In this document: in pieces, positions 8,112 through 17,700 of the stretch
Layout of the letters: every line of letters begins with the position of its first letter
How positions within the stretch are numbered: the first letter of the stretch is position 1
Source of the DNA: Streptomyces sparsogenes
Lineage (GTDB): Bacteria > Actinomycetota > Actinomycetes > Streptomycetales > Streptomycetaceae
Assembly: GCF_001704635.1 (NCBI RefSeq)
Contig: NZ_MAXF01000222.1
Span: forward strand, 43,283 to 107,282
DNA: 64,000 nucleotides
Reading direction: 5' to 3'
The notes under the pieces: model-generated
Database searches by the model: none
The model's input: the letters and a program-made list of their open reading frames with translations, nothing else
Told to the model about the DNA's origin: nothing
Program-made: the position numbers and the translations under genes

Positions 8112-9316
8112 CACTCCCGCCGCACACCGCCGCCCCGGCCGCCTACCGCGTCCTGGAGCCCGAGGACATCCCCGGCTACCTGCGGGAGAGGGGCCACTGG
8201 ACGGGCGAGGCCATCGAGGTCCACGAGGTCTCCGACGGCAACATGAACCGCGTCTTCATCGCCCGCGACCCCGGCGGCGGCCGCAGCCTCGCCGTCAAGC
8301 AGGCCCTGCCCTGGGTCCGTGTCGCCGGCCCCTCCTGGCCCATGAGCCCCGCCCGCGCCGATGCCGAGGCCCGCGCCTACCGCCAGGTCGCCGCCGTCGC
8401 CCCGGACACCATCCCGGCCATCCACGGCTACGACACCGACAACTACGCCCTCACCATGGAGGACATGTCCGACCTGCGGGTGCTGCGGACCCATCTCAAC
8501 GAGGGCGGGGAATACGGCTCGGTCTCCCGCCACATCGGCACCTTCGTCGCCGCCCTGTCCTTCGCCACCAGCGACTTCGGCATGGCCTCCGCCGACCGCA
8601 AGGCACTCGTCGCCACCTCGGTCAGCCCCGAGCTGTGCAAGATCACCGAGGATGTGGTGCTCAGCGAGCCCTACCTCGACCACGAGCACAACCACTGGCA
8701 CCACAGCCTCGACGACCTCGCCGCCGCCTTCCGCGCCGACCCCGCCCTGCGCACCGAGGTCGCCGCCCTGCGGCACATCTTCATGACCAGCGCCCAAGCC
8801 CTGCTCCACGGCGATCTGCACACCGGCAGCGTCATGGTGGGCACCCGTCAGGGCGCCGACGTGGTCCGCGTCTTCGACCCCGAGTTCTCCTTCGTCGGCC
8901 CGATCGGCTTCGACCTCGGCCTGTACTGGGGCAACGTCCTCGTCTCCGAACTGCGCGCCCACGCCCTCGGCACCCCGGGCGACCACGCCGAGCAACTCGC
9001 CCTGAGCTGGGACGCCTTCGAGGCTGGGCTGCGCCGGCTGTGGCCGGCCCGGATCGACACCTTCTTCGACGACGCCTACCTGGACCGCTTCCTCACCCAG
9101 GTGTGGTCCGAGTCCCTGGGCTTCGCCGGCACGGAGATCATCCGACGCGTCATCGGCTTCGCCCACCTCACCGACCTCACCACGCTGCCCGACCCAGGAC
9201 CCGCCTCCCGCCGCGCCCTGCTGCTCGGCCGCGAGCTCATCCTGCGCCGCGACCGCCTCCGGGACGCCGCCGGTGTCCGGGCGCTGGTCGAGGAGGCCCT
9301 CCGCGCCACGCCGTAG
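8108..9316 (+). CDS. mtnK: S-methyl-5-thioribose kinase
   Basis: Phosphorylates methylthioribose on C1 with ATP, giving the substrate of MtnA. 402 aa, usual length, with the aminoglycoside-phosphotransferase-like kinase fold. Recognisable MtnK segments are VSDGNMNRVFIA, the ATP-binding lysine in AVKQALPWVRV, GPSWPMSP, the catalytic loop LLHGDLHTGSVMV and the metal-binding FDPEFSFVGPIGFDLG. Terminal gene of the importer operon; ATGA overlap with the permease. Its product feeds mtnA at the left edge of the window. Identification is firm and is the main reason for assigning the transporter to methylthioribose. Confidence 0.94.
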   Translation: MTLPPHTAAPAAYRVLEPEDIPGYLRERGHWTGEAIEVHEVSDGNMNRVFIARDPGGGRSLAVKQALPWVRVAGPSWPMSPARADAEARAYRQVAAVAPDTIPAIHGYDTDNYALTMEDMSDLRVLRTHLNEGGEYGSVSRHIGTFVAALSFATSDFGMASADRKALVATSVSPELCKITEDVVLSEPYLDHEHNHWHHSLDDLAAAFRADPALRTEVAALRHIFMTSAQALLHGDLHTGSVMVGTRQGADVVRVFDPEFSFVGPIGFDLGLYWGNVLVSELRAHALGTPGDHAEQLALSWDAFEAGLRRLWPARIDTFFDDAYLDRFLTQVWSESLGFAGTEIIRRVIGFAHLTDLTTLPDPGPASRRALLLGRELILRRDRLRDAAGVRALVEEALRATP

Positions 9317-9350
9317 CGCACCCCCGGCACATGACGGCTCGGACGTACGC

Positions 9351-9384
9351 CGAGGGGGAGGCCCCGGACGGAGCCTCCCCCTCG
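9351..9384. terminator. Hairpin between convergent mtnK and glpD
   Basis: 12-bp perfect stem CGAGGGGGAGGC (9351-9362) / GCCTCCCCCTCG (9373-9384), 10-nt loop. Placed between two convergent operons and probably working for both. Confidence 0.7.
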
Positions 9385-9425
9385 TGCGCGAAACGACCTC
9401 GTGCGCGAACGGCCTCGTGCGCGAA
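9380..9425. repeat. Three spaced copies of CCTCGTGCGCGAA
   Basis: Exact 13-mers at 9380-9392, 9397-9409 and 9413-9425, periods 17 and 16. The first copy overlaps the right arm of the terminator; a decayed fourth may follow near 9428. Function unknown. Confidence 0.9.
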
Positions 9426-9443
9426 TCCCCCCGTAGGCGAACG

Positions 9444-11057
9444 TCAGTCCGTCCGGCGGTCCAGCAGCTCCTGGACCCGGGCGCGCACCTCGTCGGTGGC
9501 CAGGCCACGGATCGTCAAGGTGGTGCGGCGGCGCAGCACGTCGTCCGCCGTCCGCGCCCACTCGTGGTCCCGGGCGTAGACGACCTGCGCCCAGATCTCC
9601 GGGGCGTCCGGGTGGATCCGCTCGCCGAGCGCCGGGTCCTCGTTGGCCAGCCGCGCGATGTCGAAGGACAGCGAGCCGTAGTGGGTGGCCAGGTGGCGCG
9701 CGGTGTCCGCGGCCATCCGCGGGCCCGGGGTGCCGCCGTCCACCAGCAGCCGGTGCGCGACCGCGTGCGGATTGGCCAGGCCCGGCAGCGGCACGTGCTT
9801 GGGCAGCCGGGATATGGGCTCCATGTCGTCCGCGAGCGGGTGGCCCGGCAGCTGCGCCAGCTTGTTCATCACCGTGCGCCCGATGTGGCGGAAGGTGGTC
9901 CACTTGCCGCCCGCGATGGACAGCATGCCCCCGCGGCCCTCGGTGACCACCGTCTCCCGCTTGGCCTTGGCGGTGTCCCCGGGGCCGCCCGGCAGCACCC
10001 GCAGCCCGGCGAAGGAGTAGGTGATCAGATCGCGGGACAGCTGCCGGTCCCGGATCGAGAAGGCCGCCTCGTCGAGGATCTGGGCGAGGTCCTTCTCGTT
10101 CACCCGCACGTCGGCCGGGTCGCCCTCGTACTCCTCGTCGGTGGTGCCCAGCAGCAGCATGTCCTCCCAGGGGAGGGCGAAGGTGATGCGGTACTTGTCG
10201 ATCGGGGTCGCCAGCGCCGCCCGCCACGGCGAGGTGCGCTTGAGGACCAGGTGCGCGCCCTTGGAGAGCCGGATGGACGGGGCCGCGTTCGGGTCCTCCA
10301 TCCTGCGCAGGTGGTCCACCCACGGCCCGGTGGCGTTCAGCACCAGACGGGCGTTGACCCCGAACTCGCTCCCGTCCAGGCGGTCCTTGAGGTCCGCGCC
10401 GGTGACCCGCCCGTCGGTCTTCCGCAGCCCCACCACCTCGGCGTGGTTGAGCACGGTCGCCCCGGCCTCGACGGCGGCCCGGACCGTCATCAGGGCCATG
10501 CGGCTGTCGTTCATCTGGCCGTCGCCGTAGACCGCGACCGCCTTGAGCCCCTCGGTGCGCAGCTCGGGGACGTCCCGCGCGGCCTTGTCGGCGCCTATGA
10601 CATGGCCGACGCCGTCCCGGAAGGCCGACAGCGCCGAGTAGGCGAACACGCCCGCGCCGAGCTTGGCGGCGCCGTGCGGGCCGCCCTTGTAGACCGGCAG
10701 GTAGAAGGTGAGCGGGTTCGCCAGGTGGGGGGCGACGCTGCGGGAGACCGCACGCCGCTCGAAGTGGTTCTCGGCGACCAGCTTGACCGCGCCGGTCTGC
10801 AGGTAGCGCAGCCCCCCGTGGAGCAGCTTGGAGGAGGCCGAGGAGGTGGCGCCGGCGAAGTCGCCGGCGTCCACCATGGCCACCCGCAGTCCCGACTGCG
10901 CCGCGTGCCAGGCAGTGGTGATGCCCAGGATGCCGCCGCCGATCACCAGGAGGTCGTACGTTGCCTTGGAGAGCTGTTCCCGGGTTTCGGCGCGGCTCGG
11001 AAGGGAGCCGGCAGCCGGGTGCGTCCCGAGGGCCGGGACGCTCTGCAGGGTGGTCAT
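9444..11057 (-). CDS. glpD: Glycerol-3-phosphate dehydrogenase (FAD)
   Basis: Membrane-associated flavoenzyme oxidising sn-glycerol 3-phosphate to dihydroxyacetone phosphate and passing electrons to quinones. 537 aa. The FAD-binding dinucleotide motif is GGGILGITTAWHAA near residue 40, followed by the family segments SSKLLHGGLRYL and NATGPWVDHLRR; the C-terminal cap domain includes LPKHVPLPGLANP. Starts 3 bases after the glpK stop, so it is co-translated in the glpF-glpK-glpD operon, which GylR is expected to repress in the absence of glycerol. Confidence 0.95.
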   Translation of the reverse strand: MTTLQSVPALGTHPAAGSLPSRAETREQLSKATYDLLVIGGGILGITTAWHAAQSGLRVAMVDAGDFAGATSSASSKLLHGGLRYLQTGAVKLVAENHFERRAVSRSVAPHLANPLTFYLPVYKGGPHGAAKLGAGVFAYSALSAFRDGVGHVIGADKAARDVPELRTEGLKAVAVYGDGQMNDSRMALMTVRAAVEAGATVLNHAEVVGLRKTDGRVTGADLKDRLDGSEFGVNARLVLNATGPWVDHLRRMEDPNAAPSIRLSKGAHLVLKRTSPWRAALATPIDKYRITFALPWEDMLLLGTTDEEYEGDPADVRVNEKDLAQILDEAAFSIRDRQLSRDLITYSFAGLRVLPGGPGDTAKAKRETVVTEGRGGMLSIAGGKWTTFRHIGRTVMNKLAQLPGHPLADDMEPISRLPKHVPLPGLANPHAVAHRLLVDGGTPGPRMAADTARHLATHYGSLSFDIARLANEDPALGERIHPDAPEIWAQVVYARDHEWARTADDVLRRRTTLTIRGLATDEVRARVQELLDRRTD

Positions 11058-11060
11058 TGG

Positions 11061-12587
11061 TTACTCCTCGTCTTCGATCCAGCCCATGGTCCGCTGCACG
11101 GCCTTGAGCCAGTTCTTGTACTCGCGGTCGCGGACGTCCGCGTCCATGCGCGGGGTCCACTCGGCGGCGCGGCGCCAGTTGGCGCGCAGCGCGTCGGTGT
11201 CCGGCCAGAAGCCGACGGCGAGCCCGGCGGCGTAGGCGGCGCCGAGGCAGGTGGTCTCGGCGACCATCGGGCGCACCACGGGCGCGTCCAGGACGTCGGA
11301 GAGCGTCTGCATCAGCAGGTTGTTGGAGGTCATCCCGCCGTCGACCTTGAGCGCGGTGAGCTCGACACCGGAGTCCTTGGTCATCGCGTCGACGATCTCG
11401 CGGGTCTGCCAGGCGGTGGCCTCGAGCACGGCGCGGGCGATGTGCGCCTTGGTGACGTAGCGGGTCAGACCCGCGATGACACCGCGCGCGTCGTCCCGCC
11501 AGTAGGGGGCGAACAGGCCGGAGAAGGCCGGCACGAAGTAGGCGCCGCCGTTGTCCTCGACCGAGCTGGCCAGGGTCTCGATCTCGGCCGCGCTGTTGAT
11601 CAGCCCCATCTGGTCGCGCATCCACTGCACCAGCGACCCGGTGACGGCGATCGAGCCCTCCAGGGCGTAGACCGGCTTCTGGTCGCCGATCCGGTAGCCG
11701 ACGGTGGTCAGCAGGCCGTTGTACGAGTTGACCGGCTTGTCGCCGGTGTTCATCAGCAGGAACGTGCCGGTGCCGTACGTCGACTTGGCCTCGCCCTCGG
11801 AGAAGCAGGTCTGGCCGAACAGGGCCGCCTGCTGGTCGCCGAGCGCGGAGGCCACCGGCACGCCCGCCAGCACGCCGTCCGCGGTGGTGCCGTACACCTC
11901 GGCGGAGGAGCGGATCTCGGGCAGCACGGCCGCCGGGATCTCCATCGAGGACAGGATGCGCTCGTCCCAGTCGAGGTTGTGGAGGTTCATCAGCAGGGTG
12001 CGGGAGGCGTTGGTGACGTCGGTGACGTGCACGCCTCCGTTCGGCCCGCCGGTGAGGTTCCAGATCACCCAGGAGTCCATCGTGCCGAAGAGGATCTCGC
12101 CGGCCTCGGCGCGCTCGCGCAGCCCCTCGACGTTGTCGAGCAGCCAGCGGATCTTCGGCCCCGCGAAGTACGAGGCCAGGGGCAGCCCGGTCTCCCGGCG
12201 GAACCGGTCCTGGCCGACGTTGCGGCCCAGCTCCCGGCACAGGGCGTCGGTGCGGGTGTCCTGCCAGACGATGGCGTTGTGCACCGGCTCACCGGTGTTC
12301 TTGTCCCACAGCAGCGTGGTCTCGCGCTGATTGGTGATGCCGATCGCCTTGACGTCGGCGGAGGTGATCTTGGCCTTGCTGATCGCCCCGGCGACGACTT
12401 CCTGGACGTTCTCCCAGATCTCGGTCGCGTTGTGTTCGACCCAGCCGGGCTTGGGGAAGATCTGCTCGTGCTCCTTCTGATCGACGGAGACGATACGGCC
12501 GTCCCGGTCGAAGACGATGCAACGGCTCGAGGTGGTGCCCTGGTCGATCGCTGCGATGAACGGACCGGTGGAGTGGGTGTCGGTCAT
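11061..12587 (-). CDS. glpK: Glycerol kinase
   Basis: FGGY-family kinase making sn-glycerol 3-phosphate from glycerol and ATP. 508 aa, full length. Seen are the phosphate-1 loop AIDQGTTSSRCIVFD, the glycerol-binding stretch NQRETTLLWDKNTGEP, the QDTRTD segment and the adenosine motif VDGGMTSNNLLMQ. Second gene of the glycerol operon, 47 bases after glpF and 3 bases before glpD. Confidence 0.97.
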   Translation of the reverse strand: MTDTHSTGPFIAAIDQGTTSSRCIVFDRDGRIVSVDQKEHEQIFPKPGWVEHNATEIWENVQEVVAGAISKAKITSADVKAIGITNQRETTLLWDKNTGEPVHNAIVWQDTRTDALCRELGRNVGQDRFRRETGLPLASYFAGPKIRWLLDNVEGLRERAEAGEILFGTMDSWVIWNLTGGPNGGVHVTDVTNASRTLLMNLHNLDWDERILSSMEIPAAVLPEIRSSAEVYGTTADGVLAGVPVASALGDQQAALFGQTCFSEGEAKSTYGTGTFLLMNTGDKPVNSYNGLLTTVGYRIGDQKPVYALEGSIAVTGSLVQWMRDQMGLINSAAEIETLASSVEDNGGAYFVPAFSGLFAPYWRDDARGVIAGLTRYVTKAHIARAVLEATAWQTREIVDAMTKDSGVELTALKVDGGMTSNNLLMQTLSDVLDAPVVRPMVAETTCLGAAYAAGLAVGFWPDTDALRANWRRAAEWTPRMDADVRDREYKNWLKAVQRTMGWIEDEE

Positions 12588-12634
12588 GGTGTGCGGCTCT
12601 CCTGCGCGGTAAGAGGGGGTGGGTGGGGATGGGG

Positions 12635-13429
12635 CTAGGCGAAGGCGATCTCGTAGAGTCCGCCGGCCAGGGCGCCGCCGATCAGCGGGCCGACGACGGG
12701 GATCCAGGCGTAGCCCCAGTCCGAGCCGCCCTTGTTGGGCAGCGGCAGGAGGGCGTGGGCGATGCGCGGCCCGAGGTCACGGGCCGGGTTGATGGCGTAG
12801 CCGGTGGGCCCGCCGAGCGAGAGGCCGATGCCGACCACGACGAGCGAGGTGATCAGGACGCCGATGACGCCCAGGCCGTTGCCGTTCCCGTTCAGGCCCT
12901 GGGTGAGGATGGCCAGCACCAGCACGGCCGTGGCGATGATCTCGGTGGCCAGGTTCTGCGCGGTGTTGCGGATCTCGGGGCCGGTGGAGAAGACGCCGAG
13001 CACCGGGCCGGCGCCGGTCGGCGCCTTGGCCGGGGCGGTGGCCGTGTCCTGCGCGCCGGGACCGCCGACGATCTCGCGGTCGGTCAGATGGGCCTGGAAG
13101 TGGCCCAGGTAGGCGACCCACACCAGTGCGGCGCCGAGGATGGCGCCGGTCATCTGGCCGAGCACATAGATCGGCACATCGCTCCACTCGGTGCCGCCCT
13201 CGATCGCGAGGCCGAGCGTCACCGCCGGGTTGAGATGCGCCCCGGAGAGCGGCGCCGAGATGTAGGCGCCGGTCAGCACGGCGAAACCCCACCCGAAGGT
13301 GATGGCGAGCCACCCCGCGCCGAACGCTTTCGAGCGCTTCAAGACAACACCGGCGACGACACCACCGCCGAGCAGGATGAGAACGGCGGTACCGATGGTC
13401 TCGCCGATGAAGATGTCGGAGCTGGACAC
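12635..13429 (-). CDS. glpF: Glycerol uptake facilitator (aquaglyceroporin)
   Basis: MIP-family channel passing glycerol through the membrane for capture by GlpK. 264 aa with six membrane helices and both half-helix signatures: NPA at residues 67-69 (HLNPAVT) and 214-216 (INPARDLGPR). The aspartate after the second NPA region marks the glyceroporin rather than water-channel class. The extracellular loop near residues 117-145 is longer and Pro/Ala/Thr-rich. First gene of the glycerol operon; repeats shared with the gylR promoter lie upstream. Confidence 0.95.
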   Translation of the reverse strand: MSSSDIFIGETIGTAVLILLGGGVVAGVVLKRSKAFGAGWLAITFGWGFAVLTGAYISAPLSGAHLNPAVTLGLAIEGGTEWSDVPIYVLGQMTGAILGAALVWVAYLGHFQAHLTDREIVGGPGAQDTATAPAKAPTGAGPVLGVFSTGPEIRNTAQNLATEIIATAVLVLAILTQGLNGNGNGLGVIGVLITSLVVVGIGLSLGGPTGYAINPARDLGPRIAHALLPLPNKGGSDWGYAWIPVVGPLIGGALAGGLYEIAFA

Positions 13430-13553
13430 CCGCGACTCCTTTGTCCTTCGTCCAGATGGACACCGGGAAGCGCCGCGCCACGGGATTTATCCGATGGCCA
13501 GCGCCCCTTCGGTGAGGCTTGGTCGGCCCGCGGCGAGTCACACCCTAGCGAAT

Positions 13554-13578
13554 ATTGTCGTCAGATGTTCGACAATGC
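13554..13578. promoter_or_regulatory. Putative GylR operator before glpF
   Basis: ATTGTCG (13554-13560) and CGACAAT (13570-13576) form a perfect 7-bp inverted repeat. The right half lies in GTTCGACAATGC (13567-13578), the same 12-mer that occurs in front of gylR at 14480-14491. Placement 125-150 bases before the glpF start fits control of the operon; binding by GylR is inferred. Confidence 0.5.
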
Positions 13579-13691
13579 CGACCGACGAACGGCAGTTTTC
13601 TGCACGGTGAAGGCTGAGGTCAAGGGTCGTGTGACCGAAAACTCGTACCGGGGCAACCAGGTGCGAACCGACGGATACCAGTCGGTAACTC

Positions 13692-14456
13692 TCAGAAGCG
13701 GCTGGCGCCCAGATCGCGCGAGACGGCCCGCGCGCAGTCCCGCACCGCGGCGACCAGATCGGAGCGCAGCTCGCCCTCCTTGCACACCCGCTCCACCGCG
13801 CCGGTGACGCCCACCGCGCCCACCGGCATCCGCCGCCGGTTGTGGATCGGGGCGGCGATCGACGCCACGCCCTCCCAGGTCTCCTCCACGTCCGAACCCC
13901 AGCCGCGCGCCCGGGTCAGGTCCAGGACGGACTCGAAACCGGCCATGGAGGTCACCGTGCGGGGCGTGAACGCCTCGCGCGCCGCCTCCGCCGCCTCGCT
14001 GTGCGCCACCGGGTCGTACGCGGACAGCACCTTGCCCAGGGCCGTGGAGTGCAGCGGCTGCATCGCCCCCACCTCCAGCACCTGGCGGCTGTCGTCCGGC
14101 CGGAAGACGTGGTGGACGATGAGCACCCCCTGCTGGTGCAGCACCCCCAGATACACGCTCTCCCCGCTGGAGCGCGCCAGGTCGTCGGTCCACACCAGGG
14201 CGCGGGCGCGCAGCTCGTGCACGTCCAGATAGCTGTTGCCCAGGCGCAGCAGCTCGGCGCCCAGCTGATAGCGGCCCGACGCCTCGTCCTGCTCGACGAA
14301 GCCCTCCTGCTGGAGCGTGCGCAGGATGCCGTGCGCGGTGCCCTTGGCCAGCCCCAGCGAGGAGGCGATGTCGGACAGCCCCAGACGGCGCTCGCCGCCG
14401 GCCAGCAGGCGTAGCATCGCGGCAGCTCGCTCGAGCGACTGGATGGTCCGTGCCAT
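13692..14456 (-). CDS. gylR: IclR-family glycerol operon regulator
   Basis: A 254-aa IclR regulator immediately upstream of glpFKD on the same strand, the position of GylR, the glycerol-responsive repressor of Streptomyces. N-terminal winged helix-turn-helix at residues 1-70 (AAAMLRLLAGG, LSDIASSLGLAKGTAHGILRTL) and the IclR effector domain after it (SIAAPIHNRRRMPVGAVGVTG). The start is well supported by AGGAGGGG 6 bases before the ATG. A 12-mer shared with the glpF promoter precedes the gene, consistent with autoregulation. Confidence 0.9.
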   Translation of the reverse strand: MARTIQSLERAAAMLRLLAGGERRLGLSDIASSLGLAKGTAHGILRTLQQEGFVEQDEASGRYQLGAELLRLGNSYLDVHELRARALVWTDDLARSSGESVYLGVLHQQGVLIVHHVFRPDDSRQVLEVGAMQPLHSTALGKVLSAYDPVAHSEAAEAAREAFTPRTVTSMAGFESVLDLTRARGWGSDVEETWEGVASIAAPIHNRRRMPVGAVGVTGAVERVCKEGELRSDLVAAVRDCARAVSRDLGASRF

Positions 14457-14479
14457 CGCGCACCCCTCCTGACACTACG

Positions 14480-14491
14480 GTTCGACAATGC
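14480..14491. promoter_or_regulatory. Putative GylR operator before gylR
   Basis: GTTCGACAATGC identical to 13567-13578; here it extends to GTTCGACAATGCTGAAC, whose ends GTTC/GAAC are inverted. It lies 24 bases before the gylR start, where a bound repressor would block transcription. Confidence 0.5.
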
Positions 14492-14647
14492 TGAACACTA
14501 TCGGTCCATGCCGACCCCGCGGTACAGCGGGGAAAGGTTAAACGATCAAAGGCGCCCTCCGAGCGGCACCCCCCGAGCCCCCAAGAACTGTCCCGCCACG
14601 TGGAACACCCCCCGTCGAGAGCCCCCCGGCGGCTACGCTGGCCTGGT

Positions 14648-14669
14648 GCGCCCTCCGGGAGGAGGGCGC
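14648..14669 (+). promoter_or_regulatory. Strong hairpin in the metH leader
   Basis: Perfect 9-bp stem GCGCCCTCC (14648-14656) / GGAGGGCGC (14661-14669) closed by GGGA, a GNRA tetraloop. It lies downstream of a possible -10 (TACGCT, about 14632) and 36 bases before the metH start. It may stabilise or regulate the mRNA. No cobalamin-riboswitch B12 box was seen. Confidence 0.45.
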
Positions 14670-14705
14670 AAAGCCGACAGCCGTCGCACCTCAGGGAGCT
14701 CACCC

Positions 14706-17700
14706 ATGGCCTCGCACACGCCCACGTCCACAGCCACCGACTCCGCCCACCGGGTCCGCGCACTCCGCGAGGCCCTCGCCACCCGGGTGGTGGTCGCGGA
14801 CGGCGCCATGGGCACCATGCTCCAGGCCCAGGACCCCACCCTCGATGACTTCCAGCAGCTCGAGGGGTGCAACGAGATCCTCAACATCACCCGCCCCGAC
14901 ATCGTCCGCTCCGTCCACACCGAGTACTTCCAAGCCGGCGTGGACTGCGTGGAGACCAACACCTTCGGCGCCAACCACGCCGCCCTGGGCGAGTACGAGA
15001 TCTCCGACCGGGTCTTCGAGCTGTCCGAGGCGGGAGCCCGGGTCGCCCGCGAGGTCGCCGACGGCTTCGCCGCCGACGGCCGCCCCCGCTGGGTGCTGGG
15101 CTCCATGGGCCCCGGCACCAAGCTGCCCACCCTCGGCCACGCCCCGTACACCGTGCTCCGCGACGCCTACCAGGCGAACGCCGAGGGCCTGATCGCCGGC
15201 GGCGCCGACGCCCTCCTGGTGGAGACCACCCAGGACCTGCTGCAGACCAAGGCCGCCGTCCTCGGCGCCCGCCGCGCCCTGGACGCCACGGGCACCGACC
15301 TCCCCGTCATCTGCTCGGTGACCGTCGAGACCACCGGCACCATGCTGCTCGGCTCCGAGATCGGCGCCGCCCTCACCGCCCTCGAGCCGCTCGGCATCGA
15401 CATGATCGGCCTGAACTGCGCGACCGGCCCCGCCGAGATGAGCGAGCACCTGCGCTACCTGGCCCGCCACGCCCGCGTCCCGCTGTCCTGCATGCCCAAC
15501 GCCGGACTGCCGGTGCTGGGCAAGGACGGGGCGCACTACCCGCTCACCCCCGGCGAGCTGGCCGACGCCCAGGAGACCTTCGTCCGCGAATACGGGCTCT
15601 CCCTGGTCGGCGGCTGCTGCGGCACCACCCCCGAGCACCTGCGCCAGGTCGTGGAGCGGGTCCGCGAGCTGGCCCCCACCCCGCGCGACCCGCGCCCCGA
15701 GCCCGGCGCCGCCTCCCTCTACCAGACCGTGCCGTTCCGCCAGGACACCTCGTACCTGGCGATCGGCGAGCGCACCAACGCCAACGGCTCCAAGAAGTTC
15801 CGCGAGGCCATGCTGGAGGGCCGCTGGGACGACTGCGTGGAGATGGCCCGCGAACAGATCCGCGAGGGCGCCCACCTGCTCGACCTGTGCGTCGACTACG
15901 TCGGCCGGGACGGCGTGGCCGACATGGAGGAGCTGGCCGGCCGCTTCGCCACCGCCTCCACCCTCCCCATCGTGCTCGACTCCACCGAGGTCGACGTCCT
16001 CCGCGCCGGCCTGGAGAAGCTCGGCGGCCGCGCGGTCATCAACTCCGTCAACTACGAGGACGGCGACGGCCCCGACTCGCGCTTCGCCAAGGTCACCCGC
16101 CTGGCCCAGGAGCACGGCGCCGCGCTGATCGCCCTGACCATCGACGAGGAGGGCCAGGCCCGGACCCCGGAGAAGAAGGTCGAGATCGCCGAACGGCTCA
16201 TCGCCGACCTGACCGGCAACTGGGGCATCCGTGAGGAGGACATCCTCATCGACACCCTGACCTTCACCATCTGCACCGGCCAGGAGGAGTCCCGCAAGGA
16301 CGGCCTCGCCACCATCGAGGCGATCCGCGAACTCAAGCGCCGCCACCCCGACGTGCAGACCACACTCGGCCTGTCCAACATCTCCTTCGGCCTCAACCCG
16401 GCCGCCCGCATCCTGCTGAACTCCGTCTTCCTCGACGAGTGCGTCAAGGCGGGCCTCGACTCGGCGATCGTCCACGCCTCCAAGATCCTGCCCATCGCCC
16501 GCTTCGACGAGGAACAGGTACGCACCGCCCTCGACCTCATCTACGACCGCCGCACCGAGGGCTACGACCCGCTCCAGAAGCTCATGGCGCTGTTCGAGGG
16601 CGCCACCGCCAAGTCCCTCAAGGCCGGCAAGGCCGAGGAACTGGCCGCCCTCCCCCTGGAGGAGCGCCTCAAGCGCCGCATCATCGACGGCGAGCGCAAC
16701 GGCCTGGAGGCCGACCTCGACGAGGCCCTCACCGAGCGGCCCGCCCTCGACATCGTCAACGAGACCCTGCTGGACGGCATGAAGGTCGTCGGCGAACTCT
16801 TCGGCTCCGGACAGATGCAGCTCCCCTTCGTCCTCCAGTCCGCCGAGGTGATGAAGGCCGCGGTGGCCTACCTGGAGCCGCACATGGAGAAGACCGACGA
16901 CGGCGAGAACGCGGGCAAGGGCACCATCGTGCTGGCCACGGTCCGCGGCGACGTCCACGACATCGGCAAGAACCTCGTCGACATCATCCTGTCCAACAAC
17001 GGCTACAACGTGGTCAACCTCGGCATCAAGCAGCCCGTCTCGGCGATCCTGGACGCCGCGCAGGAACACCGCGCCGACGTGATCGGCATGTCCGGGCTGC
17101 TGGTGAAGTCCACGGTGATCATGAAGGAGAACCTGGAAGAGCTCAACCAGCGCAAGCTCGCCGCCCAGTACCCCGTCATCCTCGGCGGGGCCGCGCTGAC
17201 CCGGGCCTACGTCGAACAGGACCTCCACGAGATCTACGAGGGCGAGGTCCGCTACGCCCGCGACGCCTTCGAGGGCCTGCGGCTGATGGACGCCCTGATC
17301 GCCGTCAAGCGCGGCGTGCCCGGCGCCTCCCTGCCCGAGCTCAAGCAGCGCCGCGTCGCCAAGCGCGAGGCGGCGGTGGCGGTGGCGGAGCCCGACGAGG
17401 GGCCGGTGCGCTCCGACGTGGCCACCGACAACCCGGTGCCCACCCCGCCCTTCTGGGGCAGCCGCGTGGTCAAGGGCATCCAGCAGGCCGACTACGCGTC
17501 CTGGCTGGACGAGGGCGCCCTCTTCAAGGGCCAGTGGGGCCTGAAGCAGGCCCGAACCGGCGAGGGGCCGACGTACGAGGAGCTGGCGGAGACCGAGGGC
17601 CGCCCGCGGCTGCGCGGCTGGCTCGACAAGCTGCACACCGAGAACCTGCTGGAGGCCGCCGTCGTCTACGGCTACTACCGGTGCGTGTCCAAGGGCGACG

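Noticed and set aside
9076..12638. Very long open frames on both strands (over 1000 codons) across the glycerol genes
   Set aside because: They are antisense or out-of-frame readings of glpD, glpK and mtnK, kept open by the high G+C content; the translations are Arg/Pro/Gly-rich and contain no family motifs.
14489..14705. Cobalamin riboswitch in front of metH
   Set aside because: No B12-box-like sequence or long conserved fold was found in the 249-base leader; only a single hairpin is present.
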